Source: Hyposmocoma kahamanoa (lineage: Eukaryota > Arthropoda > Insecta > Lepidoptera > Cosmopterigidae). From it: a stretch of DNA of 64,000 nt. Shown here in pieces: positions 33,101-46,164 of the stretch (position 1 is its first letter; each line of letters opens with the position of its first letter). Below the pieces are notes generated by a model that saw only the letters and a program-made list of their open reading frames with translations, did not search any database and was not told the origin of the DNA. The DNA lies in contig NW_020653852.1 of assembly GCF_003589595.1 (NCBI RefSeq), positions 7,553,429 to 7,617,428 of the forward strand, read 5' to 3'. The translations under genes were made by a program, and so were the position numbers.

Positions 33101-36100
33101 TCTTGACTGTACGATCGGAGCGCCTGATCGAACTGAACGGCGCGCCGATTGCATTTGTCGGCGGCGGGGGCGGGAGAAAAAACGCGGCGGCGGCGGCGCA
33201 GTGGGCTGATTTCGAAAAGTGTGGACTTAAAGCTTGAAATTGTTAGGATCGGATACTACAAGTCAATATGATAATTTTATGTCCTGGAACTTTTTTGTAT
33301 CTTCATCTATACCAATATTATAAAGAGGTAAATTTTTGTAAATTTGAATATTTGTATTTCTGGAACTACTCAATCGATTCAGAAAATTCTTTCATTGATG
33401 GAAAGTTACACCATCCCCGAGTGATATAGGCCGTTGTAATAGGATTACTATTGGAATCTTTATACGGGGCGCAACCAGTAGTTATAGTTTTTGAGTAATA
33501 ACACTTTAAAAAATGTTTGTAGAAATATTTAAGATTTGACGTAATTTATTTTAATTTCGATATTATGCGGTACATTCTCGACACGAGAAAAGATAGCACA
33601 CATAAAATTAATGCCAATCAAAAAGATAATAACATTAATAATATCAAGACGCATACCTACGAACAATCACCGCTCAAGTTAGTCAGCAGTCTCATCACCC
33701 TAAAATGTCACTTGTTTTGCTAAAAAAACACACGTGTAAATAATGGGGAGCTTATCATAAACACGAACAAAAGATCAAGGTTGTTAAGAAATATGCTTAT
33801 CTTTGACATATGTGGTCAAGTTAGGATAATAACAGGTAGTAATTAGGTCAGTTTGTCCAATTCGAGTAAACTTCTCTCAGAACGTGATTACATTTCGTAA
33901 GAAACGCACTACTTATTTTCAAATAATACCCTTTTCTTGGAAGTTTTATAAAAATGGTTGGTGAATTGATGACTAACCTAGATTTGTTTGTAAAACTAAA
34001 AAAAAGTGCCACTTTTTTTAGTTTTATATTAAAAATGCTGCGGCATTATTTGATATTACAAAATCTAGTTTAAACAAAAATTTAAGCGAAGACAATATCA
34101 AAAAGTTGAAAGCGTTTTGTGCAACATATTGTTCTAATCTTCACAGAAATTGGCTCAGTGCTAATAGAACAGAAGAAGATTTTATAAAGAAATAAAGTAA
34201 TTGGTTGGATGCAGATGTATTATGGCCCGATTATGTCAGGAGTGCTTCAGAATAAAGCAACGAACCATCTACGACCACGCCTATTACATCAGCACAATTT
34301 GAAACATCATCAAAAATAAGCGTAGGAACCTATACTGAGTTGAGTCCAAGAAAACATTTCTGATTTAGGACCTAAGCAAAAAAAGAGTCGCGCTGAGAAT
34401 ATTGATAACACAATATCTTATGATGAGATATCGTACGTACATTCCATGAAATGAAAAGCTGATGGTCATGGTGATATTGCCAAAATCGTTGATTACTTGC
34501 TTAAAAATCCACAAGATGTGAAAAAAGTACAAGAATGTATTAGTAAAACAAAACTGAAAAACCATTGTTTGATGCAGATGCGGCTTTAGGTTTGTTTGTA
34601 TCACTAAAACTATCCAAGTGGCAATATAATACATTGAGAAAAAATGTTGCTGAAAAAGGTGTGCATATATTTCCTTCCTACTTTAAACTCCAAAAAGCAA
34701 AACAGTAGTGCTATCCACCTAAAGAGGAGATTACACTAACAGAGACCACTGCTCAAATAAAATTGCAAGCGCTCTTAGATTTGACAGCAAGCAGATTATT
34801 AAAATCTATACCGTTAAATGACGATTGTAAACAAATGAAACTAATAAGTAAATGGGGTTTTGACGGTGCCTCGAATCAAGTTACATATAAGCAAACAATA
34901 GAATCAGAAACGGAAGATAATGGAGATGATTCCAGCGTATTTATGGGAAGTTTAGTACCCATCAAGTTAGTTTCTGGAGAATCAACGATTTGGGAAAACG
35001 ACTCGCCAAATTCAAGACATATGTTTCGCCCACTATTTTTTAGATTCTTTAAAGAGAATAAAGCGACCATAATACAGCAAAATACATCAGTAGAGTCTGA
35101 AATTGACCATCTGCAGACTACAAAAGTAGAAGATATTGAAATTACTCATTCCTTACTGCTTACTATGATAGACGGTAAAGCCACAGCAATTTTAAGTGAA
35201 ACATCAATGCAACGATGTTAAATTTAAAGAATATGCTGAAGTAACTATGAAGTTATACATAGATCTATATAAATGGTATTACATGCCTTCAAGCGTGCAT
35301 AAACTACTTGCCCATGGAGCAGACATAATTGCCAGTTTCGGCCTAATTCCCATTGGAGAATTATCTGAAGAAGCATCCGAATCCCCAAAACAAGGACTTT
35401 ATACTATATCGCTTAGACCATTCTAGAAAATTCGATAGAAAAGCAACCAATAAAGACATCCTTAATAATTTATTAATTAGTTCGAACCCATATATTTCAA
35501 AAAAACGAATTAAATTGCTACGGAAATATAGACAACTGTCAGATGAAGCAAGCTTATCAGAATCTTTTGATGATGACACAGATTTGGAAAATTTCGATTT
35601 TGTAAATGTTGATTTGCCATATAATATGAGAACCGAACAGCCTGAGACCGAGTAATTTAAAATATATTTTATTAATTTTTAATATATTTCGTAGTGTCAA
35701 TAAAAAAATAACTATTCTATAATAATAATAATATTTTTTTATCAACTCACATCACGCAACATTTAGCATGTCAAGGTACAATTTGTGGATCTTCTATAAC
35801 ACTCCATATAAACTATAAAAAATGTCACTTAATTGTCTAATCAAACAATATCTCCTTACAATTTAGTATTTAGTACAGATTTTTTTTAAAAGCTATCAAT
35901 AAGCTGCAATGCATTAGAGTGGACACCACAGTAGTTTAATTTGTCAAGTAATATATCATGTCGTAAACAATCAAACGCCTTATACAGGTCGCAAAAGACA
36001 CTTGAGCGTTTATGACAATCATAATCGGTAACATTTGTTAACCTGTTGTTGATCGATCAGTTCCATATACTGCTTGTCCATGTAGATTGATTCTGACCCA

Positions 36101-39100
36101 AAATAGTCCACCATTCTATTCTTGATAATTGTCAAAAAAAATTTTGACTTGCATGGTGGTATACAAATTGGTCTATTGTTGTTGTTCCGATCGTGTTTTT
36201 CTCCTTTCTTGAAGACATATATCACTCGCCCTATTTTTAATTCATTTAGAAATACGCCTTGTTGTAAACAATTGTTCAGCACTTCCAATATAATATGTTG
36301 AAGATAGCCATCTTCTAATATTAAAAGTTCACTGTTTTTATATCTAAGTTGTTTAATATCTTTTACTAAAACAAATTACTGTAAAGCAAAGTCTACTGGC
36401 TTTGCTTTATAGTAATTTGTTTTACAGTTTTGAGCAATTCTCGTATGTCAATTGTTAGCAATTTAAAAATTGAACATGGTCTTTCTCTTCATTCAAACAA
36501 CATGTTACTTTTGTCAATATCGACAGACAAAAGCTTAGGTAAGCTTGGTGATATTTGAAATGCAATTGTTGAAAGAAATTGTTAAAAGCGTTTGCTATTT
36601 GAGTATTGTCTGTCAGTCGTCATCATCGTCTGTCGTTTTTTTTAAACTCGATATGTTTCTGTCAAATTTTTGTTCTGCTTGGTTTGTTAATTTATTATAC
36701 ACCACGATTCTTTGATTTTATTTAGTGCTTTGTTAATCCTATTTGAATTTTGGAACTTCTTAGCATGATATAATACTTTTTCTATTTCTAGGGAAGTTTT
36801 ATTTTTAATAATAATATACAACAAAAGAATTTCAAAAGTCAATGTAAATATACTGAGGATGAAACTATGACAAATGCTTTCTTCTTTACACCATGGGTGT
36901 GGAATAGATTTTTTTTTTAATTTATAACATTTTCAACCCAGACCGTTATATTACAAAACTCACACTGAACCGCAAGTGCAGATATATATTTTATGGTAAC
37001 TCGAGACTCCACCTGTATGGATCAATACATTATTTTTTGAAAAAATTGAGATTTCAGAGATATACCTAAATTTCACTTTTTCTCCATACAAAAAAGTTTC
37101 AGAGCCATATAACTATAAAATTACCGTGTCAATCGAAAATATCCACATGACAGTTTATGATTGTATTGGTGAGTAAAATCAATATACATCATCATATTTA
37201 TAAAAGGAGTTGTTTAATTTTCAAGTACCCCTAAGTCCCCTAGCGATAATTTCCAGCCCACTGTGCGGCGGCGCGCCGGCGCGGCGCTCATGTCTATACT
37301 GCATCACCAAATATTGTACATAATGTTGAATTATTACTTTTTTATCAAGTAAAACTTTTGCATCAAGACGTTAAAGAAATAGAATGAAGATATGAAGGAC
37401 GATGCAACGTTGACATGGTTGTAGACTATTGTTGGATATTAGTCATCATACATTTAGTTTTAACTAAAAATAATCATAGAAATCGGTTCACAAATTATAA
37501 TCGCGAAACAAACATACAAAAGAAAAAAATTGGATTGAGAACCTACTCCTTTTTTTAAAGTCGGTTAACTGACTGACTTTGACTTTGACGAAAAGCACCA
37601 AAATGAAATTTTGACGGAACGCGAAAACGTTACTACAAAGACTCATAATCAAGTTATAGTAGGTACCTACACTTTTAGGTATATGTTGTATTGTGTAGTT
37701 AACTAATAGTAAAATCAAGACAAACATGACTAGTTAAAAAAATTGTCCTTGTTCATTTTTCTTAAAAGTTTTCACTTTTTTGCACATAAACCTCACGTGA
37801 TAGAAAAAATCAGCACCAAAGTATACATAACGCCTTTTTTGCAGACCTGTGTAATGTATCCGATCTTGTTCAAAATTTATAAATACGTGGTAGCCCATAG
37901 AGTATTTCTGGGTAAATACTCGATGCGGTAGCTTAACGGTTTGACCTCAAGCAGAGGGTCGTATGTTCGAAACCGGGCTTCCATCTCCGAGGTTTTCGGA
38001 ATTTATGTGCGACTGTAGCCCAAGCAAGCGGCAAGCCCTCTTATTGTGAGAGGCATAGGCGCCCAGCAGTAGGACTATATATGGGCTAACTATGCTTTAT
38101 TATTATGTAATTGACTCCGTAGCCGAACGGTTACCATGCTGGTCTGCCACGCAGAGGTCCCGGGTTCGATTCCCAGGCCGAATTATTTGTATTGCCTACA
38201 TTTATTTCTCTCGAGACTTTGGGTGTAATTTGTGGTTGTTTATGTGTGTGTCCATGGCACCCGTGACACAGAGTTTCTCTAGTGCGGGGCTGTGAGTGTG
38301 TGCGTTATTATTATTATTATTTTATAATAATTCGTGAGTATAGTAATTTCACAGACCAATTCAACTAACCTAGAGGTCTAGTCCCCAGTTATATGAAAAA
38401 AATTGAAAAATAAAATAATGTCTTTACCTGACGAAGGTCCATAAGTGTAATCAATTTTATCCACTCTCTTCCAGCCAACTCCGATACTCAATACCTTTAT
38501 AGAAAAAGAAATAACAATGTTGGAATTGTTTATATATTAAGCACATGATCAAATTTCTTTCTTTCTTTCTTTCTTACTTGTGTCGGTTAGGAATAATATG
38601 CCCAGCGATAATCTGTACAAGGACGTAGGATAAATCGACGGAAGAAAAGTATTTATGTGGTCTGTGGATAAATCGATACAATTCGGCTGAAATGTACCGT
38701 ACATTTCGGATGATAATAACAAATATATTCGTTTGTCAAAGTGAAATTTTTTAATCTACTGCATATTCACTGTGCTGATTTCGATTTTGATTGAGAAGAA
38801 CGAGCAAGAAACGCTAAGGATTGATCTTTTTAAATAAACCTAAATGCTATGGTATACACTTTGAATCAAAGTGTGGAATCTAGACCCACGTCGTCTTTTC
38901 ATACATCTTTATCTAACACGTACCTAGTCTTCAATTTTGTAATGTGTCTTTTCAATTAAAATAGCAAACTTAGCAAATGATAATTGTAATACATGTTTCG
39001 GAATCTTATTATAAAAACATGTACAGTTCCCCATAAAAGGATTCGTTTACCTTAGTTAAACTAAATCATGGTACCATGAGTTTGGAAATAAGGTTAATAT

Positions 39101-42100
39101 CATAGGTATCTTTCCTAAGGAAATTATGTACTTATATTTTTACGAGCATACAAGATATTTCAGTAAATATAGGTACGGTGATGCCAGTTTCCTTAAACTT
39201 TTCTCTCAGAGAAACCCGAGAACCTAAACGGTACACAGAACGAGCCGCTCGTTTTTGCTACACAAATATGGTTTGTATATTTGCCGCTTTACCCCACAAG
39301 ATAATCCCGTGACATTATACTATGGAAGTAAGTAATTGTTTGATGCAAGTCCCGTGTAATTTGATTATAAAGTATTATGATATTGAATAACGAAAATTCA
39401 ATAAAAAAGAAACTGTGAACTTTTCCTAAAATCATTAAAGCAATGTTTACGTAGCGTTTGAACCTATGCACGCGGCGTAATTTTTACGCACAAACGACGC
39501 GCGTTTCACGACCGCACGTTCATGGCTCCACAAAGCCGCGACACTTTTGTGAACGTAGTACAAAGGTTTATTACCTAGATAGCTGCAACTGAATCTTGTT
39601 CGAATTGTAACACATTGTTAGAAGCAAAAAAGCCGGTTTAAACCTTCAAGTGCCCTCGCTGCGGGTGGTCGTTTAATGGCGTCTCGTTATCGGAGCTATA
39701 TATAACATAGACAAACATTGCGACGAGTTCACTCGGTCTATTTCAAGTATCTAATTTATGTTCCAGACACTTGAATGTGAGGGTTAAATACTTATTGTGA
39801 TTTGTGAGTGGCAATGAGTTGTAATTACGTTGACAACTTTAATGAAGGCGCAAGAAACATTTGCAAAATAAATTCACCGCATCAGAACTGCATTAGGTAA
39901 GTTTTTATTATTAATTAGAATATGATATTCGGATAGGGCTACTCACGAGGAAAACAGTGATATATGATTTGTATCGTAAAATTGAAATCTAATCAGAATT
40001 GTATGCATTTTTCTGACGCAGTTGCATGCGAAAATGCATTTTTGCATTATTGCGCTGCACTGTACAAAACATCCCGACATTAGCGCCAGATTGCCAAGGA
40101 TTAATAAGTATTAAGTATACTTCATAGTTAAGAGCCATGCTCTTGTTAGTGTCTCCTCCAGTCCTTATAATCCTAGCTTCTAGAACTCTTTAACTGCTCA
40201 CTGGCTGCTACACTCGGTATAGGCTCTGTTTTTTAAGGTATTGCAAGGAACATTAAGGCTCTACTCACACTGGCGCTTTTTATTAGTTTAGAGTTCAGCA
40301 GAGAAAAAGCTATTCACGGCGGCTCCTTAATTCTTATTAAAAATAATTTAAAATTTAAAGAACGTACAGATATTGTGAGCCTATCTATTGAGCGGACTAT
40401 AGAGATATCCTGCATAGAGCTTGAACGGCTTGTTATATTAAGCGTGTACAGACCCCCTCATTCATCTTACGAACTATTTGAAAAAAGATTAGATGAAGTT
40501 TTAGCCAAATTAAATAATATAAATAAATATATTGCTGTTTGTGGTGACTTCAATGTTAACTTATTAGAAGATTCCAGTGCTAGCAGTAGGCTCATATCAT
40601 TTTTCCAATGTTATAACCTTGTGAATCTTTTTTTGGTGCCTACTAGAATAACTTCTACTACTGCCACTTGTTTAGACAACATTTATACCAACGCCGTACC
40701 TAGTAATAAATCTATTATAAATAAATTAACTTCAGATCACTGCGGTCAATTGGCCACTTTTAATATAACTGTTGACAAAATGCCGAAAAAGGATATCACA
40801 TGTGTTCCGATAAATAATGGTCGACTTAAAGCTTATAGAAATAACGTAATGCTTAAACTAACTGACATTCCGTACGTTAACGATCCCAATAAATTGTATA
40901 ATTCAGTTTTCAACATAGTGAAAAGTGAACGTGATAATGTTTTTAAGTCCAAAATCATAACTATTAATAATTCATTGAAATTTAGTGAATGGGCGACTGT
41001 GGGAATTCACAAAAGTAGACAAAGGCTGTATGATCTTTACGATGAAAGAACTTATAACACTAGTAACAGTTTTAATGATTTTGTTAGGAAATATTCGAAA
41101 ATGTTTAAACGTGTTTGTGTGGCAGCCAAAGCAATGTTTATTAATAATAAAATAAAAAGCAGCGCGAATGTAGTAAAAACGACTTGGAATATTATAAATA
41201 GCGAAACTGGAAGGGTCAAATCTCGTAACTTAGATTTTCAACTAAGATTTAATGACAAAATTGTAAACACAGACGCAGAAGTTGCTAAAATATTTGAAAA
41301 TTTTTTTACCAACATTCCAATTTTGACTACTAATTCGTTAAATTCATCTCCCACGGCCGCTGAATCCTTACTAAAAGAAAATAATGCAGTTAGTATCACT
41401 AATTTAAGGTTCCGTCATGTATTTCCAAACGATATTGTTAAAGCCTTTAAGTCTATAAATATAAAAAATACTGCTGATCTTGATGGTCTTTCAGTCAGAG
41501 TAATTAGTTCTATAGTTGATTGTATTGCGCCTTACTTAGCCTGTGTCTTTAATAAATGTGTTGATGATGGTGTCTTTCCTGACCTCATGAAGCAAAGTAA
41601 AGTTATTCCACTTTTCAAATCTGGTAGTATTTCTGACCCCACCAATTTCAGACCTATATCAATACTACCAACTCTCAGTAAAATATTTGAAAAAATTATT
41701 CTAAATCAGATGTGTGCACATTTTTATAGTAATAATTTAATGTCTCCTAAACAATTTGGTTTCACTCGGGGTCGCTCTACAACCGACGCTGGTGTAGAGT
41801 TGATTAATCATATATTTGATGCATGGGAAGTCTCACATGATGCTATTGGTGTATTCTGTGACCTTTCCAAGGCTTTTGATTGTGTGCACCATGATACACT
41901 GGTCAGGAAACTTCGCCATTATGGTGTGGCGGGACGTGATCTCGACCTTCTTAAATCGTATTTGCGTGGTAGGGTACAGAGGGTCGATGTTAACGGTACG
42001 AGATCGTCAGGGTCTGTAATTAGCATGGGTGTCCCTCAAGGTTCAATTCTAGGCCCATTTTTGTTTTTAGTTTATATTAATGATTTACCTAGCCTTATGG

Positions 42101-45100
42101 AGGGTATAAAACATGAGATAGTATTGTTTGCTGATGATACTTCCTTATTATTTAAAGTTAAAAGGCACCAATGTTCCTATGACGATGTGAACAATGCTAT
42201 ATCTAAAGTAGTTGATTGGTTTGCTGTTAATAACCTACTTCTTAATGAGAAAAAAACAAATTGTGTGAAATTTACATTACCCAATGTTAGAGAGACGGTT
42301 ACAAACATTGTAGTTAGAAACGAAAAATTGAATCTTGTGGATACAGTTGTATTTCTAGGTATAACGTTAGATGCTAAATTGCAATGGGGTCCCCATATAA
42401 GTAAGTTGTCAAAACGGCTCAGCTCTGCAGTGTACGCGATTAAAAAAATAAGGAAACTTTCAGACGTCGAAACCGCTAGATTGGTTTACTTCAGCTACTT
42501 TCACAGTCTAATGACATACGGCATTTTGCTTTGGGGTAATGCCGCCGATATCAATAGAATCTTTGTCCTGCAGAAACGTGCAGTTAGGGCAATTTACAAT
42601 CTGGGCCCCAAAGTATCTTTGAGAGATAAGTTTAAGGAAATTAACATTCTTACACTAGCCTCACAATACATTTATGAAAATATAATTTATGTTAAAAGGA
42701 ATAGTAATTTCTTTATAAAAAATAGTGACAGACATAACATTAATACGAGGAATAAAAATAAACTAGCTTTTCTTGATAGTCGTCTTCACAAAGTCAAACA
42801 ATCATTTAAGGGGCAATGTATACGCTTCTATAACAAGATTCCGGTTGATATACAAAATTTGCCTTTCACGAGGTTTAAAACTATAGTGAAACAAAAACTT
42901 TATACTAAAGGTTATTATACAACTTCTGCGTACTTGGATGACAAAAATCCGTGGTAGTAACCCGTTTAGCTCATGGAGGTAGTCTCAATCTGATGTTTCA
43001 AATAAAAAAAATATTGTAAATGTTATTTACAAAGAGCAACCCCTAGAGTTTCTTGCTCATTCTTCTCAGGGGAATCTGCCTTACGAATGAGCGGTAGAGT
43101 TTAACCATTGTGACGATTTCAAGTGTAATAATGCTTACCTATGAAATAAAGATTATTTTGATTTGATTTGATTTGATTAGAGACAGAGCAGACAGCGAGC
43201 CAGCGTAAGTGTAACTGAGAATATTGTCTGGTTTATATATATTTTTTAATAATGTTATTATTGTTCATTACATGTAAATTAGTCGTACATAGTCATAGTC
43301 ATACCATTTTTTTTTAAATTAATCTATTAAATATTATTAATGAATTCAACCGATATAATTATTAGTATTCGATGTTTATCGTGGCGATGGTATCGTTGAA
43401 TTGGATTATGTTGAAAAACGATGTGTCAACAAGGTCAGGCTGAAAATCAGTACCGCGAGGCATACAGCCACAAGGATTATACTGAGCCTGTTCCCTCCAC
43501 GCACTGTTGTTGTTCCCACAATATTGTTGTATTATTATGTTCTGTACGTATTACTGTGTGTGGTAAATAAATGGTTTAAATGGCGCAGAGTTGAAGCGTC
43601 GCAACGCGTCATGTTTTTCGCCTATAGTATATTCATCTCTATTTTCCCATCACTAAGGTACAAATTTGTGTTATGCAAATATGAAAACGGGCGTCGACGC
43701 TTGGATGTAGTCGAGCGGCTTCGCGCGTCACTTGAGCACAGTGAGGCTTCAGACGCCGACCACACTTGATCCAGGCGCACTAATGCGAGCGTCGTCACGC
43801 GTCGCCAGGCGTTGTAGTTGTAAAACAGGGCCCGACGCGACGCTTTGACTCTGCGCTAGTGTGAGTGGAGCCTAAGCATTAAATGGAGACTTTGACACAT
43901 TAAACTTGTAACAATGCGTTACATTTTATATCTAAAGTATCGATTCTGAAGAAAATCAAACCTTAGTATGTACTCCATCACCACAAGACTGCGTACTATA
44001 CTCAGTTTCATTCACATACATCCAAACACTGGCAGAGGTAAGGACATCGCCCGCCGAGCTCATGTATTCCGCTCTCTTGACGTCCCACACGGGCTGGCCC
44101 ACAATCACGTAGTGGGACATGTTCTCATCGCCAATCATGGCAAAGTGGGACGTGCCCGCTGATATCGCAACTTTTACTAAGGAAAAAATTTCATATATAG
44201 TCTGTCTTTTTTGAAGATGGAGTAAAATGACAGTTCATTGTGCAAAATTATTGCCCGCTTGCATGCGGCTAGCGATTGCAGTCGATAGATATTCTATCGA
44301 CTATCGACTGAATATTGGGCACGCTTGTGCAATAAATAGCCGAACTCGTTTCATTTAAATCATCATCAGCCCATTATCCGTCCTACTACTAGGCACAAAT
44401 TCATTTGAATTATCAATTTTTGTAAGTTCATTCATACATAACTGCATTTAGAACCATATATCTATTAAAAATACAAAAAGGAAATATTTAAAGTTTTTCA
44501 TTTTAAATCAATAGAGACCAACCAAGGCCGCCTGTTCTTGTCAAAATGTATATGAATAAAAATTGGTTTCGATACCAGTAACCAACTGTCAAAATAAGAA
44601 TGAAGAAGGCAATAATGCCATTAGTGATCATTAGAACGTCGTAACATTCATTCATTTATTTAGACTTTTTAGCAAAATTTTACCTGCTTTCACAATCTAT
44701 CGATAAAACTGTCGACAACAACCACGACAATATTTAAAATTTTATGAAAACTGGCAAACCTGCAAATTTTAGTCCGTCTTCAAAACAGACAGACTATAGA
44801 TTGAATACGCAATCCTATACTAATAACTATATCAATTGCTTAACCGGAAATACGGACCCTTTAGAGTACCTAAACAAACTTAATTTAAAAGAAATTAAAG
44901 TGCTTTAAAACGTTGACCAAGGACCTACTAGACATACCTAGTCGCGTACTAGATTATTGACCATTCCCGACAAGGTCAGGCCTCCTGAGAGGTTTGGGCT
45001 ATAGTTCCCACGGTAGCCCAACACGTATTGGGAACTTCACACACATTATTAAATTGCTTTGAAGATGTGTGCAAGTTTCCTCACGATGTTTTCCTTCACT

Positions 45101-46123
45101 GAATTCTAATTAAATTTCGCACATAGATTCGGAAACTCAGTGGTGCAAGACAATATAATAAGTAAGGCAAATACGGACCAAGCTAAGGTAACGAGTAAAG
45201 GAGACGAGAAAGAAGACAGTTTTAAATCGACCATATTATATGCAGATAGCGAGTATGTGACTTTAAGACAGAAGATAAAGTCAACTTCCATTGACATTAA
45301 TCACAATACGTTTGGCACAAACTGCAGCATGGAATCCTTTAAGCACAATTAGAGAGTATTTGCACTAAACTCAACACTTATGCATATACATTATATATGC
45401 TTAGCAAAGTGGTAGATAGAGACTCGGTCCTTCAAGCATACTATGGTTATGTTGCGTCCATATTTAGATACGGTATAATATATATTCTGGGGCAACGAAA
45501 CTAATGTGAACTCAGTTCTTAAGGCACAAAAAAGATGTGTCGGACCAATTTGTCGATTGACTGTTCCTTCACTTTATATCTACGAAACTGCCGTGTATGT
45601 CCGAATGCACTCACGCTTGTTCACACGAACTCTGAAACCAAGACGATATGACCAACTTCGTTTGAAAGCCTAAAAACTACCTTCATGCAGAAAAGGATTT
45701 TTGTAATGCCGCTAAAAATTTACAACAATTTACCGGAAGCACTAAGGTCTGAGAGAAAACCTTATGCTATTTAAAAACCATTAAACAAGTTACTGACTAA
45801 TAAAATGTACTGAATTTTTAAATGATAAATCCCTAAATTCATTGTCTAATTTTTGACATTGGACGTTATCCTAATTACCATTAAAATCGACCCATGTAAC
45901 TATCATCGCGTTTAAATTCTGACCGACTTATTGAATCCATGTATGCACGCTCATGTAATATTATTGAAAAACAAAACATGTTACACCTAGTTTAGTCTGT
46001 CGAAGTGCATGTGAGTGAATGTATTTAATATTTGTATGCCTACTGTTTGGCCGGACACAGTCAAACTATACGTATTTTGTACATGTCAGCTTTTACATAA
46101 CCTGTGTTTCCACAAATAAATGA

Positions 46124-46164
<41 letters not shown>

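Larger units (their letters stand above)
40254..43876. mobile_element. TIR element hosting a LINE insertion
   Basis: TAAGGCTCTACTCACACTGG at the left is inverted as GTGTGAGTGGAGCCTAA at the right. The interior outside the LINE (43190-43850) has GC-rich subterminal blocks such as GACGCGACGCTTTGACTCTG. A 122-codon frame at 43401-43769 has no recognisable domain. Class unknown. Confidence 0.65.

Noticed and set aside
43401..43769. 122-codon plus-strand frame as a host gene
   Set aside because: No recognisable domain, and it lies inside a TIR element with subterminal arrays.
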